DNA of 64,000 nt, from the NCBI RefSeq assembly GCF_010587385.1, contig NZ_CP047476.1, forward strand, positions 248,001 through 312,000, written 5' to 3'. Both the position numbers and the translations under genes were made by a program. The first letter of the stretch is position 1. Each line of letters opens with the position of its first letter. Shown here one piece after another: positions 49,988-58,596 of the stretch. Below the pieces are notes generated by a model, which was not told where the DNA came from, searched no databases, and saw only the letters and a list, made by a program, of their open reading frames with translations. Origin of the DNA: Vibrio astriarenae. Lineage in GTDB: Bacteria; Pseudomonadota; Gammaproteobacteria; Enterobacterales; Vibrionaceae.

Positions 49988-50746
49988 CTATTGTTTTGGC
50001 TGAGGCAAAATAAATTTAGCTTGGTCACTACACTGTCTATACGCATCGGCTTCTGAGTTTATCCTCGAAATATCTTGAATCGTCATCGGGATATAGATCG
50101 GACTTATTAAGGCGATGTCTCTCTCAATCAATGTGTCAGAAGCAATTTGGCCGTCAACCACTCCCAGAAAATAGGTCTGCATCGAAAAGACGAGATGTTT
50201 GCGTTTTCCGCGCCCATAGCCAAAGCTTGCTCCTGATTTGTGGATAGCAAATCCAAAGTCCTGACTGTTAAAGTTCTTCCCTGCGGCAAGAAAGTGATAG
50301 TACGCATTTTGCTTGCCCTTAAAGGTGATTCCGTAACGTTCTTCATACCATGGACAATTTTGGTCGAAAAACGGTGTAGTTTCTTTTCTAGTCACGTTGA
50401 GTTGGGGTTTCTCTTCTATGCCATTGACTCGATATTTGGCGGGTTTATTGTGGGTATAACGCCACAGCAAGCCGCATGTTTCTCCTGAGAATGAACGGAT
50501 AGATGAGTAAAAATTGGGATCTTTGAGGATTCGGTCTTTGCTTTCCCACGGGCTCTTGAGCTTCATATCCACATAGTAGTCGTAGAGTTGATTGATGGAC
50601 TGCTGTGACACCGGGAAGAGTCGGTCAGATTCAATCGCGTTAACGTACCATTGACCTCTCGGTGTTGCCGTTAGATATTCATACTCGTGCGCATGTGAAA
50701 AAGCTGAAATGAGACACGTCAAAACGAGAAGAGTAGATTGCTTCAC
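49988..50746 (-). CDS. Hypothetical secreted protein
   Basis: About 252 residues starting at a GTG after AAGGAAG with a signal peptide (KQSTLLVLTCLISAFSHA). The ATG further upstream would put 15 extra residues before the signal, which is unlikely. The mature protein contains a GETCGLLWRYTH stretch and PFFDQNCPWYEERYG, with four cysteines in total, and a central aromatic region. I could not place it in a family; a periplasmic or secreted role is expected. Confidence 0.72.
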   Translation of the reverse strand: MKQSTLLVLTCLISAFSHAHEYEYLTATPRGQWYVNAIESDRLFPVSQQSINQLYDYYVDMKLKSPWESKDRILKDPNFYSSIRSFSGETCGLLWRYTHNKPAKYRVNGIEEKPQLNVTRKETTPFFDQNCPWYEERYGITFKGKQNAYYHFLAAGKNFNSQDFGFAIHKSGASFGYGRGKRKHLVFSMQTYFLGVVDGQIASDTLIERDIALISPIYIPMTIQDISRINSEADAYRQCSDQAKFILPQPKQ

Positions 50747-50907
50747 AGTCGCTTCCTTGCCGTTCGTGTAAGATGAATAAAGGATATGCAACTGAGGTTA
50801 TTTGTTCAATCTGAGATCGACAACATATTGACGAAGCGTCATATTTTTGATTTATGCAATTTGTTTACTAATATTCTTCTATTGTAAATTAAGGATGGGT
50901 AAAACAA

Positions 50908-52464
50908 GTGTTGATAGGTAACAAGAAACAGTTATGGATGACCATTGTGGTTGCTGTCTTGGCGCAGCTACTCATTCTGTTTTTTATCTATTCGCAAATG
51001 TCAGGAATAAAAGCGCTGAGTCAGGACTGGGAGGAGTTGAAGAACCAATATGTTCAAGCATCAGCAAGTTTGGTCAAAGTGGAGCGCAGTTTTGGCTACG
51101 TGGGTTTTATTCATCATTACAAAAACTATCTGATTCGACGTACTCCCGAATATTATGAGCTTGCACTCAACAGTCAAAAACAGATTTATTCTGCACTGCA
51201 AGAGTTAAAGCGAAACCCCTCAACTGACAAAAGTGACCGTGAATCGATTCAGGTTCTAGTCAACACTTTATCCAAATACTCACAACAGCTAAATACCGCT
51301 CGAAATGTACCGAGATTGATGTCGACGGAAGAGCTGGATCAAATGATTAAAGTGGATGATGAGCCAGCAGCACGGGCCCTTGAGCTATTGCGTGACAGTA
51401 TTCTCTCTAAAATCATTTCTGGTCAGGTAGCCTTAAATGATCAAGTGGCTCAAATGAGTATGAACACCGTGCTCATGGGGTTCTCTTTGATACCTTTGTT
51501 CTTGTTTTCTACTTACACCACGATCATCACACTGCGCTCACAGGCCAGAAGTCTTAAAGAGCTGAATGCTATCTACAATTCGTCACCGGACGGGATCATC
51601 TATATCAACTCTCGCGGAAAGATAAAGAAAGCGAATCAAGCGGCATTAGATATTTTTGGCTACACCAAACGAGAGTTTTACCAGTTGAGTGTTGAGGCAC
51701 TGGTTGAAGATTCCATGCGTGATAAACACGCGGAAATGAGGCGTGGATTTATTAAGGAAGAGGGCGTCACCCCAGAAAGAAAGCGAGATAGTTTGCCTGT
51801 TAAAGGGGTAAAGAAAGATGGCTCAACGATAGAATTGAGTGTTTCGATTGAGTCAAAAATTGTGGGTAAAGAGATGGCGATCGTGTGTTTGATAAAAGAT
51901 CTCACTCTATTGAATACTCTTCAAGAGCACTCCAACCTTGATCACCTCACTCAAGTGAGTAATCGCCGCCATTTAGATGATGTTCTGACCAAAGAGCTGA
52001 GTAGATCTAAGCGAAGCAATCGTGTGGCCTCACTAATGCTGATCGATATGGACAATTTCAAACGTTTGAATGACGAATGTGGTCATATTGCGGGTGATTT
52101 CGCTTTACAAAAAGCGGCTAAGTTCTTAGTAAATAGCTCAAGAGAATGTGACTATGTTTGCCGTTGGGGAGGGGACGAGTTTGTTATCTTTTGTCCAGAC
52201 CAAGACGCTGTCCATGCTTACTCCTTTGCCGAGAGATTAAGAGCGGAATTTGAAGTACAAACTGCCAATGATAAGGTGAGCCTAACGATGAGCATTGGTG
52301 TTGCCGATACCGACAGCATCGCCACTATTTGTCCAAAAGAGCTGATAGATGCCGCCGACCAGGCCGTTTATACAGCAAAAAGCTCGGGGAAAAATGCCGT
52401 GGTATGTTTTGAACCGTTGTCGTCTAATCGCTCTATGGATGAGACGGAGGCCGAACCTGCCTGA
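50908..52464 (+). CDS. Diguanylate cyclase with PAS sensor
   Basis: A 518-residue membrane-bound c-di-GMP synthase: N-terminal helix (residues ~10-30), a periplasmic sensory region to ~180, a second helix (VLMGFSLIPLFLFSTYTTII), a PAS domain (NAIYNSSPDGIIYINSRGKI...) and a C-terminal GGDEF domain with the intact RWGGDEF catalytic motif. No EAL domain follows. The start is GTG. The periplasmic part lacks a known ligand motif, so the signal is unknown. It presumably raises c-di-GMP and promotes surface life. Confidence 0.92.
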   Translation: MLIGNKKQLWMTIVVAVLAQLLILFFIYSQMSGIKALSQDWEELKNQYVQASASLVKVERSFGYVGFIHHYKNYLIRRTPEYYELALNSQKQIYSALQELKRNPSTDKSDRESIQVLVNTLSKYSQQLNTARNVPRLMSTEELDQMIKVDDEPAARALELLRDSILSKIISGQVALNDQVAQMSMNTVLMGFSLIPLFLFSTYTTIITLRSQARSLKELNAIYNSSPDGIIYINSRGKIKKANQAALDIFGYTKREFYQLSVEALVEDSMRDKHAEMRRGFIKEEGVTPERKRDSLPVKGVKKDGSTIELSVSIESKIVGKEMAIVCLIKDLTLLNTLQEHSNLDHLTQVSNRRHLDDVLTKELSRSKRSNRVASLMLIDMDNFKRLNDECGHIAGDFALQKAAKFLVNSSRECDYVCRWGGDEFVIFCPDQDAVHAYSFAERLRAEFEVQTANDKVSLTMSIGVADTDSIATICPKELIDAADQAVYTAKSSGKNAVVCFEPLSSNRSMDETEAEPA

Positions 52465-52502
52465 GGTGGAGGCAGATTTCCCCAACCATTATCATTTCCA
52501 AT

Positions 52503-52530
52503 GATACCGCCCAAGATGAAGAGCGGTATC
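52503..52530. terminator. Terminator between convergent genes
   Basis: GATACCGC pairs with GCGGTATC over a 12-base loop; lies between the GGDEF gene and the convergent HD gene. Confidence 0.65.
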
Positions 52531-52545
52531 GCTATTCGACTACGA

Positions 52546-53106
52546 TTACCATTTAACAATGCCGCGGGTGACTTTTAATCCACCCACCAGTGTTGAGCCG
52601 CCGTAATCTTTTGCTAATCGCAACAGCGTGTCGTGGAAGCCTTTGTTCGGGAAAGCGGCTTCAACGTTCGCAATGACCTCTTTGCTGACACCTTTTTTCA
52701 CCTTCCCCTTGGATGCATCAATCCAGTCTGCTTTGCGGCAGGCTTCTATGACTTTGGTATTAGGGCCAGTATAAGGCGTGATTTTGTGATGCCAGTGAAT
52801 GGCGCCACGTAATAAGTCGGGGTCTAGTCCCCAACCAAACTCTTCGTTGTCTGCAAGAGCGACCGCTTCAGAGGGTTCGAGATAGGCGAGTTCGTGATCC
52901 GTCCACAAACCAATGTCGTGATAAACGAACACGGTTTCTACAATTTGCTCATACTCTTCAGCGTTACCAAGAAAGTGCATAGCGTAGGTGATGGTGCGGT
53001 AAACGTGGTTTCGGTAGCCCGCATAGTCTTCACCAATTTGGTCACGATAGCGTGCAAAGAGCATTTCGACGCGTGGTCTTTCTAATTTTATTTCGATGTC
53101 TTGCAT
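52546..53106 (-). CDS. HD domain-like phosphohydrolase
   Basis: About 186 residues. It keeps an HD-type metal site: RNHVYRTITYAMHF (His near residue 35), VYHDIGLW (His-Asp), and a later AIHWHHKITPY helix, typical of HD-domain proteins that hydrolyse nucleotides or small phosphates. The start is the ATG five bases after GGAGAG; nine more upstream codons lack a site. It is a cytoplasmic protein with an unknown substrate. Confidence 0.75.
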   Translation of the reverse strand: MQDIEIKLERPRVEMLFARYRDQIGEDYAGYRNHVYRTITYAMHFLGNAEEYEQIVETVFVYHDIGLWTDHELAYLEPSEAVALADNEEFGWGLDPDLLRGAIHWHHKITPYTGPNTKVIEACRKADWIDASKGKVKKGVSKEVIANVEAAFPNKGFHDTLLRLAKDYGGSTLVGGLKVTRGIVKW

Positions 53107-53214
53107 GGTGTCTCTCCGAATACGGTTACTCAAACCTATATGAACTTGTTTTATGAAGAATAGTGCAAAGCATCATCGTAGATGTGCTTATTTGTGTATC
53201 AATGCCGCTCAGTA

Positions 53215-53739
53215 TCAGATCTCAAGTGCTTGCATGGCCGACACGAGTGGCACTCGTGTCGACACAGCATTCAACGCAATATTGTGAATCATTTCATCCA
53301 CGGTTGTGCAGCAGTCCATTAAGACTGAAACCTCGTATTTCTCTGCCGCTTTGGAGATCGCTGTGTGAGTGACGCAGTTCTGAGTCATCATTCCGCAGAC
53401 AAGAAGTTCTGTTACTTGATGCTTTTGTAAAACTTCCTCGAGATTCGTTTGTTCAAACGCATCAGCGAATGTTTTGATGACAATATCCGCATCAGGGGCA
53501 GCGGCGAGGATCTCAGCGTGAATGTCTGCTCCTGCTGTACCTTTGTTGAAGAAGGGAGCTAGGCCTTTTTCAGGGTCTGCGATATGTTGAATGTGGATCA
53601 CAGGGATGTCTTGTTGATGTGCTTTCGTTATCGTTGTTTTGATATTACTAAGCGTCTCCTCGGTGTTCCAAAGTGGGTATTTTCCTTCTGGAAAATAGTC
53701 ATCCTGCAAGTCGATAACGAGTAGGGCTTTCTTTTTCAT
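53215..53739 (-). CDS. Isochorismatase-family cysteine hydrolase
   Basis: A 174-residue hydrolase with the family triad: Asp in LLVIDLQDDYFPEG (residue 10), Lys in VIKTFADAF, and nucleophile Cys in GMMTQNCVTHT near 118. This group includes nicotinamidases and pyrazinamidase-like amidases, but no nicotinamidase metal site is seen, so I keep the broad name. GGAGA precedes the start. It diverges from a GlxA/AraC regulator gene, its likely controller. Confidence 0.9.
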   Translation of the reverse strand: MKKKALLVIDLQDDYFPEGKYPLWNTEETLSNIKTTITKAHQQDIPVIHIQHIADPEKGLAPFFNKGTAGADIHAEILAAAPDADIVIKTFADAFEQTNLEEVLQKHQVTELLVCGMMTQNCVTHTAISKAAEKYEVSVLMDCCTTVDEMIHNIALNAVSTRVPLVSAMQALEI

Positions 53740-53851
53740 AGTCGTCTCCAGTCAGAGTCGTTGGTTCTAGTGTAGGAGTAGTATGTTGCAGTTGAACTCA
53801 AATGGTTAGAGTCTAAAATGACACAATGCAGTTCAAAAGCGACAAGGTGCT

Positions 53852-54775
53852 ATGCGAACAATTCATGTGGGAATATTTCATTATTCTGGAGCCTCAAAAT
53901 CAGCCGTTTATGGGCTAGAGGAGGCATTTCTATTTGCCAATCGAGCTTGCTTACAGCTTGAAGAGCGTTGTCAGTTTGTACCAACGGTTTTCCAGAAAAT
54001 TGATGAGCTGACAGGCAGTTTCGATGTATTGCTATTGCCACCTGCGACCAAGGACATTTATTACCTCGCTCCATTGGAATCAGATTTACAGTGGATGGTT
54101 GAACAGCATCGCCAAGGTACTTTGTTGGCATCCGCTTGCGCCGGGGCGTTCGTGCTTGCTGCAACGGGTTTGGTTCAACATCGGTCGATCACCACACACT
54201 GGGGGTTAGCACAGGCACTTAAGGCGTCCTATCCAAAGCTTGATATTGATAGCAACAAGATCTTAATTGACCATCAGGACATTATTACAGCGGGTGGCAT
54301 GATGTCTTGGCTCGATCTAGCACTAGAGTTGATTGCCCGTTTCGCTTCCCCTGTCGCAATGAGGCTGGTAGGAAAGATGTTGGTTGTTGATACTGCCCCT
54401 CGAGAACAGCGTTTTTATCAGCAGTTTTTGCCTGATTTGCAGCACGGAGATCAAGCTATCGTTAATGTTCAACAGCACATCAATCTCTGCTTTGCTGCCA
54501 CACTGGTTGTCGATCAATTAGCCGATGACGCTCATATGACAGTAAGAACGTTACAGAGACGATTTAAAGCAGCGACTGGGTTTAATCCGAATCAGTACAT
54601 CCAACGCGTTCGAATTCAAAAAGCGTGTGATTTGCTGGAAACAGGCAGCGAGTCTTTTGAGGTGATTGCGAGGCAAGTAGGGTATGAAGATAGCAGCGCC
54701 TGTCGCAAGGTGTTTGTGAAGCTGATGGGTTTGACGCCGGTGGAGTTTCGCAGGCGTTTTCGGAGTATGGCTTGA
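53852..54775 (+). CDS. GlxA-family AraC transcriptional regulator
   Basis: A 307-residue regulator with an N-terminal DJ-1/PfpI-like domain (VGIFHYSGASKSAVYGLEEAF, with AGAFVLAATGLV and THWGLAQ as typical GlxA sequences) and a C-terminal AraC helix-turn-helix pair (MTVRTLQRRFKAATGFNPNQYIQRVRIQKA, then FEVIARQVGYEDSSACRKVFVKLMGLTPVEFRRRF). It is divergent from the isochorismatase-family gene, about 110 bases between starts, and likely activates it in response to a small molecule. Confidence 0.92.
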   Translation: MRTIHVGIFHYSGASKSAVYGLEEAFLFANRACLQLEERCQFVPTVFQKIDELTGSFDVLLLPPATKDIYYLAPLESDLQWMVEQHRQGTLLASACAGAFVLAATGLVQHRSITTHWGLAQALKASYPKLDIDSNKILIDHQDIITAGGMMSWLDLALELIARFASPVAMRLVGKMLVVDTAPREQRFYQQFLPDLQHGDQAIVNVQQHINLCFAATLVVDQLADDAHMTVRTLQRRFKAATGFNPNQYIQRVRIQKACDLLETGSESFEVIARQVGYEDSSACRKVFVKLMGLTPVEFRRRFRSMA

Positions 54776-54799
54776 GTGGTCGAAATAAAGAACTCTTTA

Positions 54800-54826
54800 A
54801 GAGCCGATACTGCTTGTATCGGCTCT
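54800..54826. terminator. Bidirectional terminator
   Basis: AGAGCCGATAC pairs perfectly with GTATCGGCTCT over a five-base loop between the convergent regulator and DUF1501 genes. Confidence 0.82.
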
Positions 54827-54848
54827 CAAGTTCAAAGATGAGCAGAAA

Positions 54849-56606
54849 TCAGACTAGCCCTCGGACCTCAATTTCTTGGAAGTTGTTCCAGGCGCGCAGA
54901 TGGGTGTCGACAGGATCATTATTACCATTACAGGTTAAACGTATGTATTTTGCTTGCTTCCCTGATAGGTCATAACTCACCAAATCAAGTGTATCGCCAG
55001 GGGTAAGTATGTCGTGGACCTCATTATAGTTAACTCCGTCTTCACTAAGCGATATCCGAACATAGTACTGTCTTACATTCCCTTTGGCTTGAGAGAAGAG
55101 TATTTGCGTTAATGAGGTGGTCTGCTCCAGGGTAATGTCGAAAGTAATACCAGTGCCTTTCGCCGTCCATTTGGTACTAGGGTCACCGTCTACCGCCATT
55201 TCTGGCGTGTGGTTTCGTCGTGTCGTTGATGCTGTTACGGCATTGATCGCGAGTGGCTGCTCTCCAGTCTGTTTCAAAAAGCCTAGGTAAGGACTGTCGA
55301 ACTTGTTTTCACGATCTTGGTCGAGTATTGGGAATATGACCTTAATACCGTCATCGCTGACTCCAAACCAACTGCACAGGGTGGCGGCATATTGTTCAGA
55401 GGCGATGCTTGGTATGAATTTATTACCGATGGCATCTGGTCCATCCTTGATAAATTCAGGGTAACGGCCATACGCTTTACCACCGTTAACCGCGCCTCCC
55501 ACAACAATTTGATTACTGCCCCACCCGTGGTCGGTGCCTCGGTTACTGTTGTTTTCGATGGTGCGACCGAAATCGGACATAGTGAAGGTCACTACATTGT
55601 CTGTTAGGCCACTCTTTTCGAGTGAAGTGTAGAAAGCTGAAACGACAGCGTCGATTTGACTGAGTAAGTTCTCATGTTTTCCGCGCTGGTTGCTGTGGTT
55701 GTCAAAGCCACCTAACGAGACAAAGTAGACTTGTCTTGCTTGATTGAGATCTTGGCTTGCCTCTATCATGCGTTTCACCATTTTGAACTGGCCTCCCAGA
55801 TAGCCACTAGGGATATCAGGGTCTTCCGGATAGAGGTCAAGGATGTTGGTTAACGTTGACTGAAAGTCGTAGATTTGGGTGAAGTTATCAAGGTAGGCTC
55901 TACCAAACACTGATGCAGTGTTGTTGTCTAGTAATTTGGTCAGGTTGTTGTTGACGGAGTTGATAGACAGCGGCGACATGGCACGAATACCTTCACTCGA
56001 CAGCTGTAACTCGCTCCCACTAGCGCCGTTGAGCCATTCGTTGCCGCTAAGCGAAAGTGCGGGAGATACGGTTTCATTGCCCGATGCCAGTATGTCCATC
56101 ATCATGCCTGCCCAACCATAGGGGTGATAGGCTGATGTACTCCAGCTTCGTTGCCAAGCTAACTGTTGCTTATTATGAGCCCCAATATTGGGTGAGCGTT
56201 TAACGCTTGAGTAATTCTCTTTGTTCGTCGGCTCTAGTAGCGTACCAACATTGACCACTGTCGTTGCTTGGCCTGCCAACATCATCTCGGCGAGGTTTGG
56301 CATCGCGCCGTTTAAGGTTAATGCTTGTCCCGTTTCATCGCTAAACCCTGGCATTGAAGCCACCTCAAAATCATAAAGTTGAATATCAGGTCGAGCGTTT
56401 TGGTAGTTGGTAAGATTTGTACCGCTTGCAGGGACTACCATGTTCATAGAGTCGCTTCCCCCATATAGGAACAAACAAACGATGGCTTTGTACTCCCCGT
56501 CGCCTTGCTCCATCGCACTGGCTGGAAGGGATAAACTCAGAGGTACTGCTGATGCGCCTGCAGAGTAAGCGGCTGTTTTAAGGAAGTTACGTCGTGAAAT
56601 TTTCAT
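54849..56606 (-). CDS. DUF1501 family protein with C-terminal discoidin domain
   Basis: A 585-residue exported protein with a Tat-type signal: MKISRRNFLKTAAYSAGAS, with SRRNFLK as twin-arginine motif. The body carries DUF1501 landmarks: YKAIVCLFLYGGSDSMNMVVP, VYFVSLGGFDNHSNQRGKHENLL, TMSDFGRTIENNSNRGTDHGWGSNQIVVGGAV, as in alkaline-phosphatase-like sulfatase relatives. The last ~140 residues (ASTTRRNHTPEMAVDGDPSTKWTAKGTG to the end) form an F5/8 type C discoidin domain that often binds sugars. It follows the DUF1800 gene with only two bases between; a second DUF1800-DUF1501 pair lies opposite. Confidence 0.9.
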   Translation of the reverse strand: MKISRRNFLKTAAYSAGASAVPLSLSLPASAMEQGDGEYKAIVCLFLYGGSDSMNMVVPASGTNLTNYQNARPDIQLYDFEVASMPGFSDETGQALTLNGAMPNLAEMMLAGQATTVVNVGTLLEPTNKENYSSVKRSPNIGAHNKQQLAWQRSWSTSAYHPYGWAGMMMDILASGNETVSPALSLSGNEWLNGASGSELQLSSEGIRAMSPLSINSVNNNLTKLLDNNTASVFGRAYLDNFTQIYDFQSTLTNILDLYPEDPDIPSGYLGGQFKMVKRMIEASQDLNQARQVYFVSLGGFDNHSNQRGKHENLLSQIDAVVSAFYTSLEKSGLTDNVVTFTMSDFGRTIENNSNRGTDHGWGSNQIVVGGAVNGGKAYGRYPEFIKDGPDAIGNKFIPSIASEQYAATLCSWFGVSDDGIKVIFPILDQDRENKFDSPYLGFLKQTGEQPLAINAVTASTTRRNHTPEMAVDGDPSTKWTAKGTGITFDITLEQTTSLTQILFSQAKGNVRQYYVRISLSEDGVNYNEVHDILTPGDTLDLVSYDLSGKQAKYIRLTCNGNNDPVDTHLRAWNNFQEIEVRGLV

Positions 56607-56608
56607 GA

Positions 56609-58111
56609 TTAGGACTCCTGTACCATAAAATCAGCAGAAACAAAGGCGAGGTAAAGCATTGGAGCGACAGCGTAAGGTTTGTTGTTGGTACTCTTCGCGT
56701 TCCACAGTGCTTCTAAGCGAGGAGCAAGATCAACAGGCATTTCTCCATGAAAGAATCGATCACAAATGAGACTAGAGAGCGCATCATAATCGCCCGCGAT
56801 ATTGGTAAAGTCAGAGATCTTTGGGTAAAGCTCTTGCTTGCTGTTAGACCCCGTTTTATATCCGTTATCTTGAACCAGTTTCCAAGCAAGGTTGCTCATT
56901 CGTATGGTCTGGTTCCAGTCAATAATTTCAAGCTCCGGAGAGGCCAAATTATTGTTTGCTAACTCTCCTGGTGGCTTGTAGTCAGGAGAGTAAAAGTTAA
57001 ACACAGACGGGGAGCCAAGCGGGTATTGATTGAAGGTTTCTCGATACAGTAAAGAGTCGTAAGTCACTTTGCCATTTGAGCCTGGCTTACAATCGAGGGC
57101 GCGGCAGAAATGAGTCATGGCCAATATCGGCTCGCGGAGTTTGGCTTTGTTGACGCTGTTTTGAACTTCAACCTCTGAGTCTAACAATATTGCCTTGATA
57201 ACCTCTCCGAGATTACCGTTACTTTGTACGAACACGCTTGCCACCCGCTCAACATACGCAGGAAGAGGGTTTGAGGTGACAAATCGTTGGATTAGCAAGC
57301 GGCTGACGAACGGTGCAGTATTTGGGTGATTGACGAGTAGATCCAATACAGCATCAAGATCCTGCTCTGCAGTGAGCCCGGCGGGTAGGGTTTGCCCCAG
57401 TACGACTTTTTCATCTTGGTCATGGTAAAGGTCATCCGATTCCATCGGTTCTAACATACTGCCGTTAGTCATGAACCAACCAGTAAATACGCGTGCCATG
57501 TTTTCAACATCGGTATCGTCATACGTTGGGATTGGGTTGTTGTCTATATCTAGCTTGAGTGTTCCATCGGGGTTTAACTCTTCTAGGCCAATAGTGAACA
57601 ATTGCATTAACTCTCTAGCGTAATTCTGATCAGGGTTAACGCCTGTTTCGGCCTTAGGAAGGTTACCTACCATAGTAAGAAAATGACCCATAATGGGTGA
57701 GCGAGTGACATGGTATAGAAGGGTTTTGTAGTCACCAAAAGCGTGTGTGGATAGAAGGTCGTAATAGTTGGCTAGCCCATCAGGGTAGGGAGAAAGTTGG
57801 GCATCTCGGTCATTGACCACGAGGATTTGACTTAGTGCGTAAGCCATACGTTGACGCAGTTGATCTTCAGACCAAAGTGTCAGGTCAAGCCACGCACACA
57901 CTCTCATTTCTTGTGTAAGCTGGCTTTGCCCCCGTTCTTGCAGTTGGTAGTTTAGGCGGTCGACGTGAGAGGTAGCAGCTAGGTTTAACTGATTGTTGAG
58001 CCAAGCCTCTCGATCATCGATCTCTAAAAGGTGTTCAACTTCGCCAGCACGGATCCCCATCGTAGCAAGGTCGAGAAAGCGAGCTGCCTGCTTGTAAGAC
58101 AAATTTTCCAT
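56609..58111 (-). CDS. DUF1800 family protein, no signal peptide seen
   Basis: A 500-residue DUF1800 protein: QAARFLDLATMGIRAGEVEHLL, WSEDQLRQRMAYALSQILVV, YARELMQLFTIGLEELNPDG, VFTGWFM, NTAPFVSRLLIQRFVTSNPLPAYVERV and PSVFNFYSPDYKPPGEL. This paralogue begins MENLSYKQAARFLDLAT without a signal peptide, unlike the copy on the other strand. TAGGAGT precedes the start. Together with the next gene it forms one of two mirrored operons. DUF1800 proteins are exported, cofactor role unknown; the pair may be a redox or oxidase-type complex. Confidence 0.88.
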   Translation of the reverse strand: MENLSYKQAARFLDLATMGIRAGEVEHLLEIDDREAWLNNQLNLAATSHVDRLNYQLQERGQSQLTQEMRVCAWLDLTLWSEDQLRQRMAYALSQILVVNDRDAQLSPYPDGLANYYDLLSTHAFGDYKTLLYHVTRSPIMGHFLTMVGNLPKAETGVNPDQNYARELMQLFTIGLEELNPDGTLKLDIDNNPIPTYDDTDVENMARVFTGWFMTNGSMLEPMESDDLYHDQDEKVVLGQTLPAGLTAEQDLDAVLDLLVNHPNTAPFVSRLLIQRFVTSNPLPAYVERVASVFVQSNGNLGEVIKAILLDSEVEVQNSVNKAKLREPILAMTHFCRALDCKPGSNGKVTYDSLLYRETFNQYPLGSPSVFNFYSPDYKPPGELANNNLASPELEIIDWNQTIRMSNLAWKLVQDNGYKTGSNSKQELYPKISDFTNIAGDYDALSSLICDRFFHGEMPVDLAPRLEALWNAKSTNNKPYAVAPMLYLAFVSADFMVQES

Positions 58112-58596
58112 AATGACTCCTAGTTTCCTTGTCTGGAAATTGGGTTATTGACTAAACGGCAAATTAGCAATCAATAAAAAATTAGGTGCATAATTGAGAA
58201 AGCTTCAATTTAATGTGGATATTGGGTCTGAATAGAGATGTTGGTTCAAAGAATGAACTTGAATCAATCGTCTGTTAACGATTGGTGGGTTGGTTTTCTT
58301 ATCTGATTTTAGTAGCTTTTGTGGCGATATTGGTCTGTTGCATGGTAGTAGCTGAGTAATTTCACTGCAAAGATATAGTTATATGGTATATATGTCTGTA
58401 TATACTTGTGCTACGCGCGGGATCACTCAATTCCAATTACAGATGTATGAGTAAACAATGTCGGACAAACTTAAATCAAATTTGATGACAAATACGTGAA
58501 TCTGAACTCATTGCACAGTTTATGTTGTGCTTATTTGCTGTGAGTGGTGTTCTTCGATAATGTCCGGCAAATTTATCCGAAAATAGGTTTGCTAAG
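58112..58596. other. Shared promoter region of two DUF1800 operons
   Basis: 485 bases between the two divergent DUF1800 genes. At 58386-58405 is an inverted repeat GTATATA-N6-TATATAC, a possible operator serving both operons. AT-rich; no other structure recognised. Confidence 0.5.

Noticed and set aside
58386..58405. LexA box before the DUF1800 operons
   Set aside because: TATATAC resembles an SOS half-site, but the ACAG and CTGT ends are not correctly spaced, so I call only an inverted repeat.
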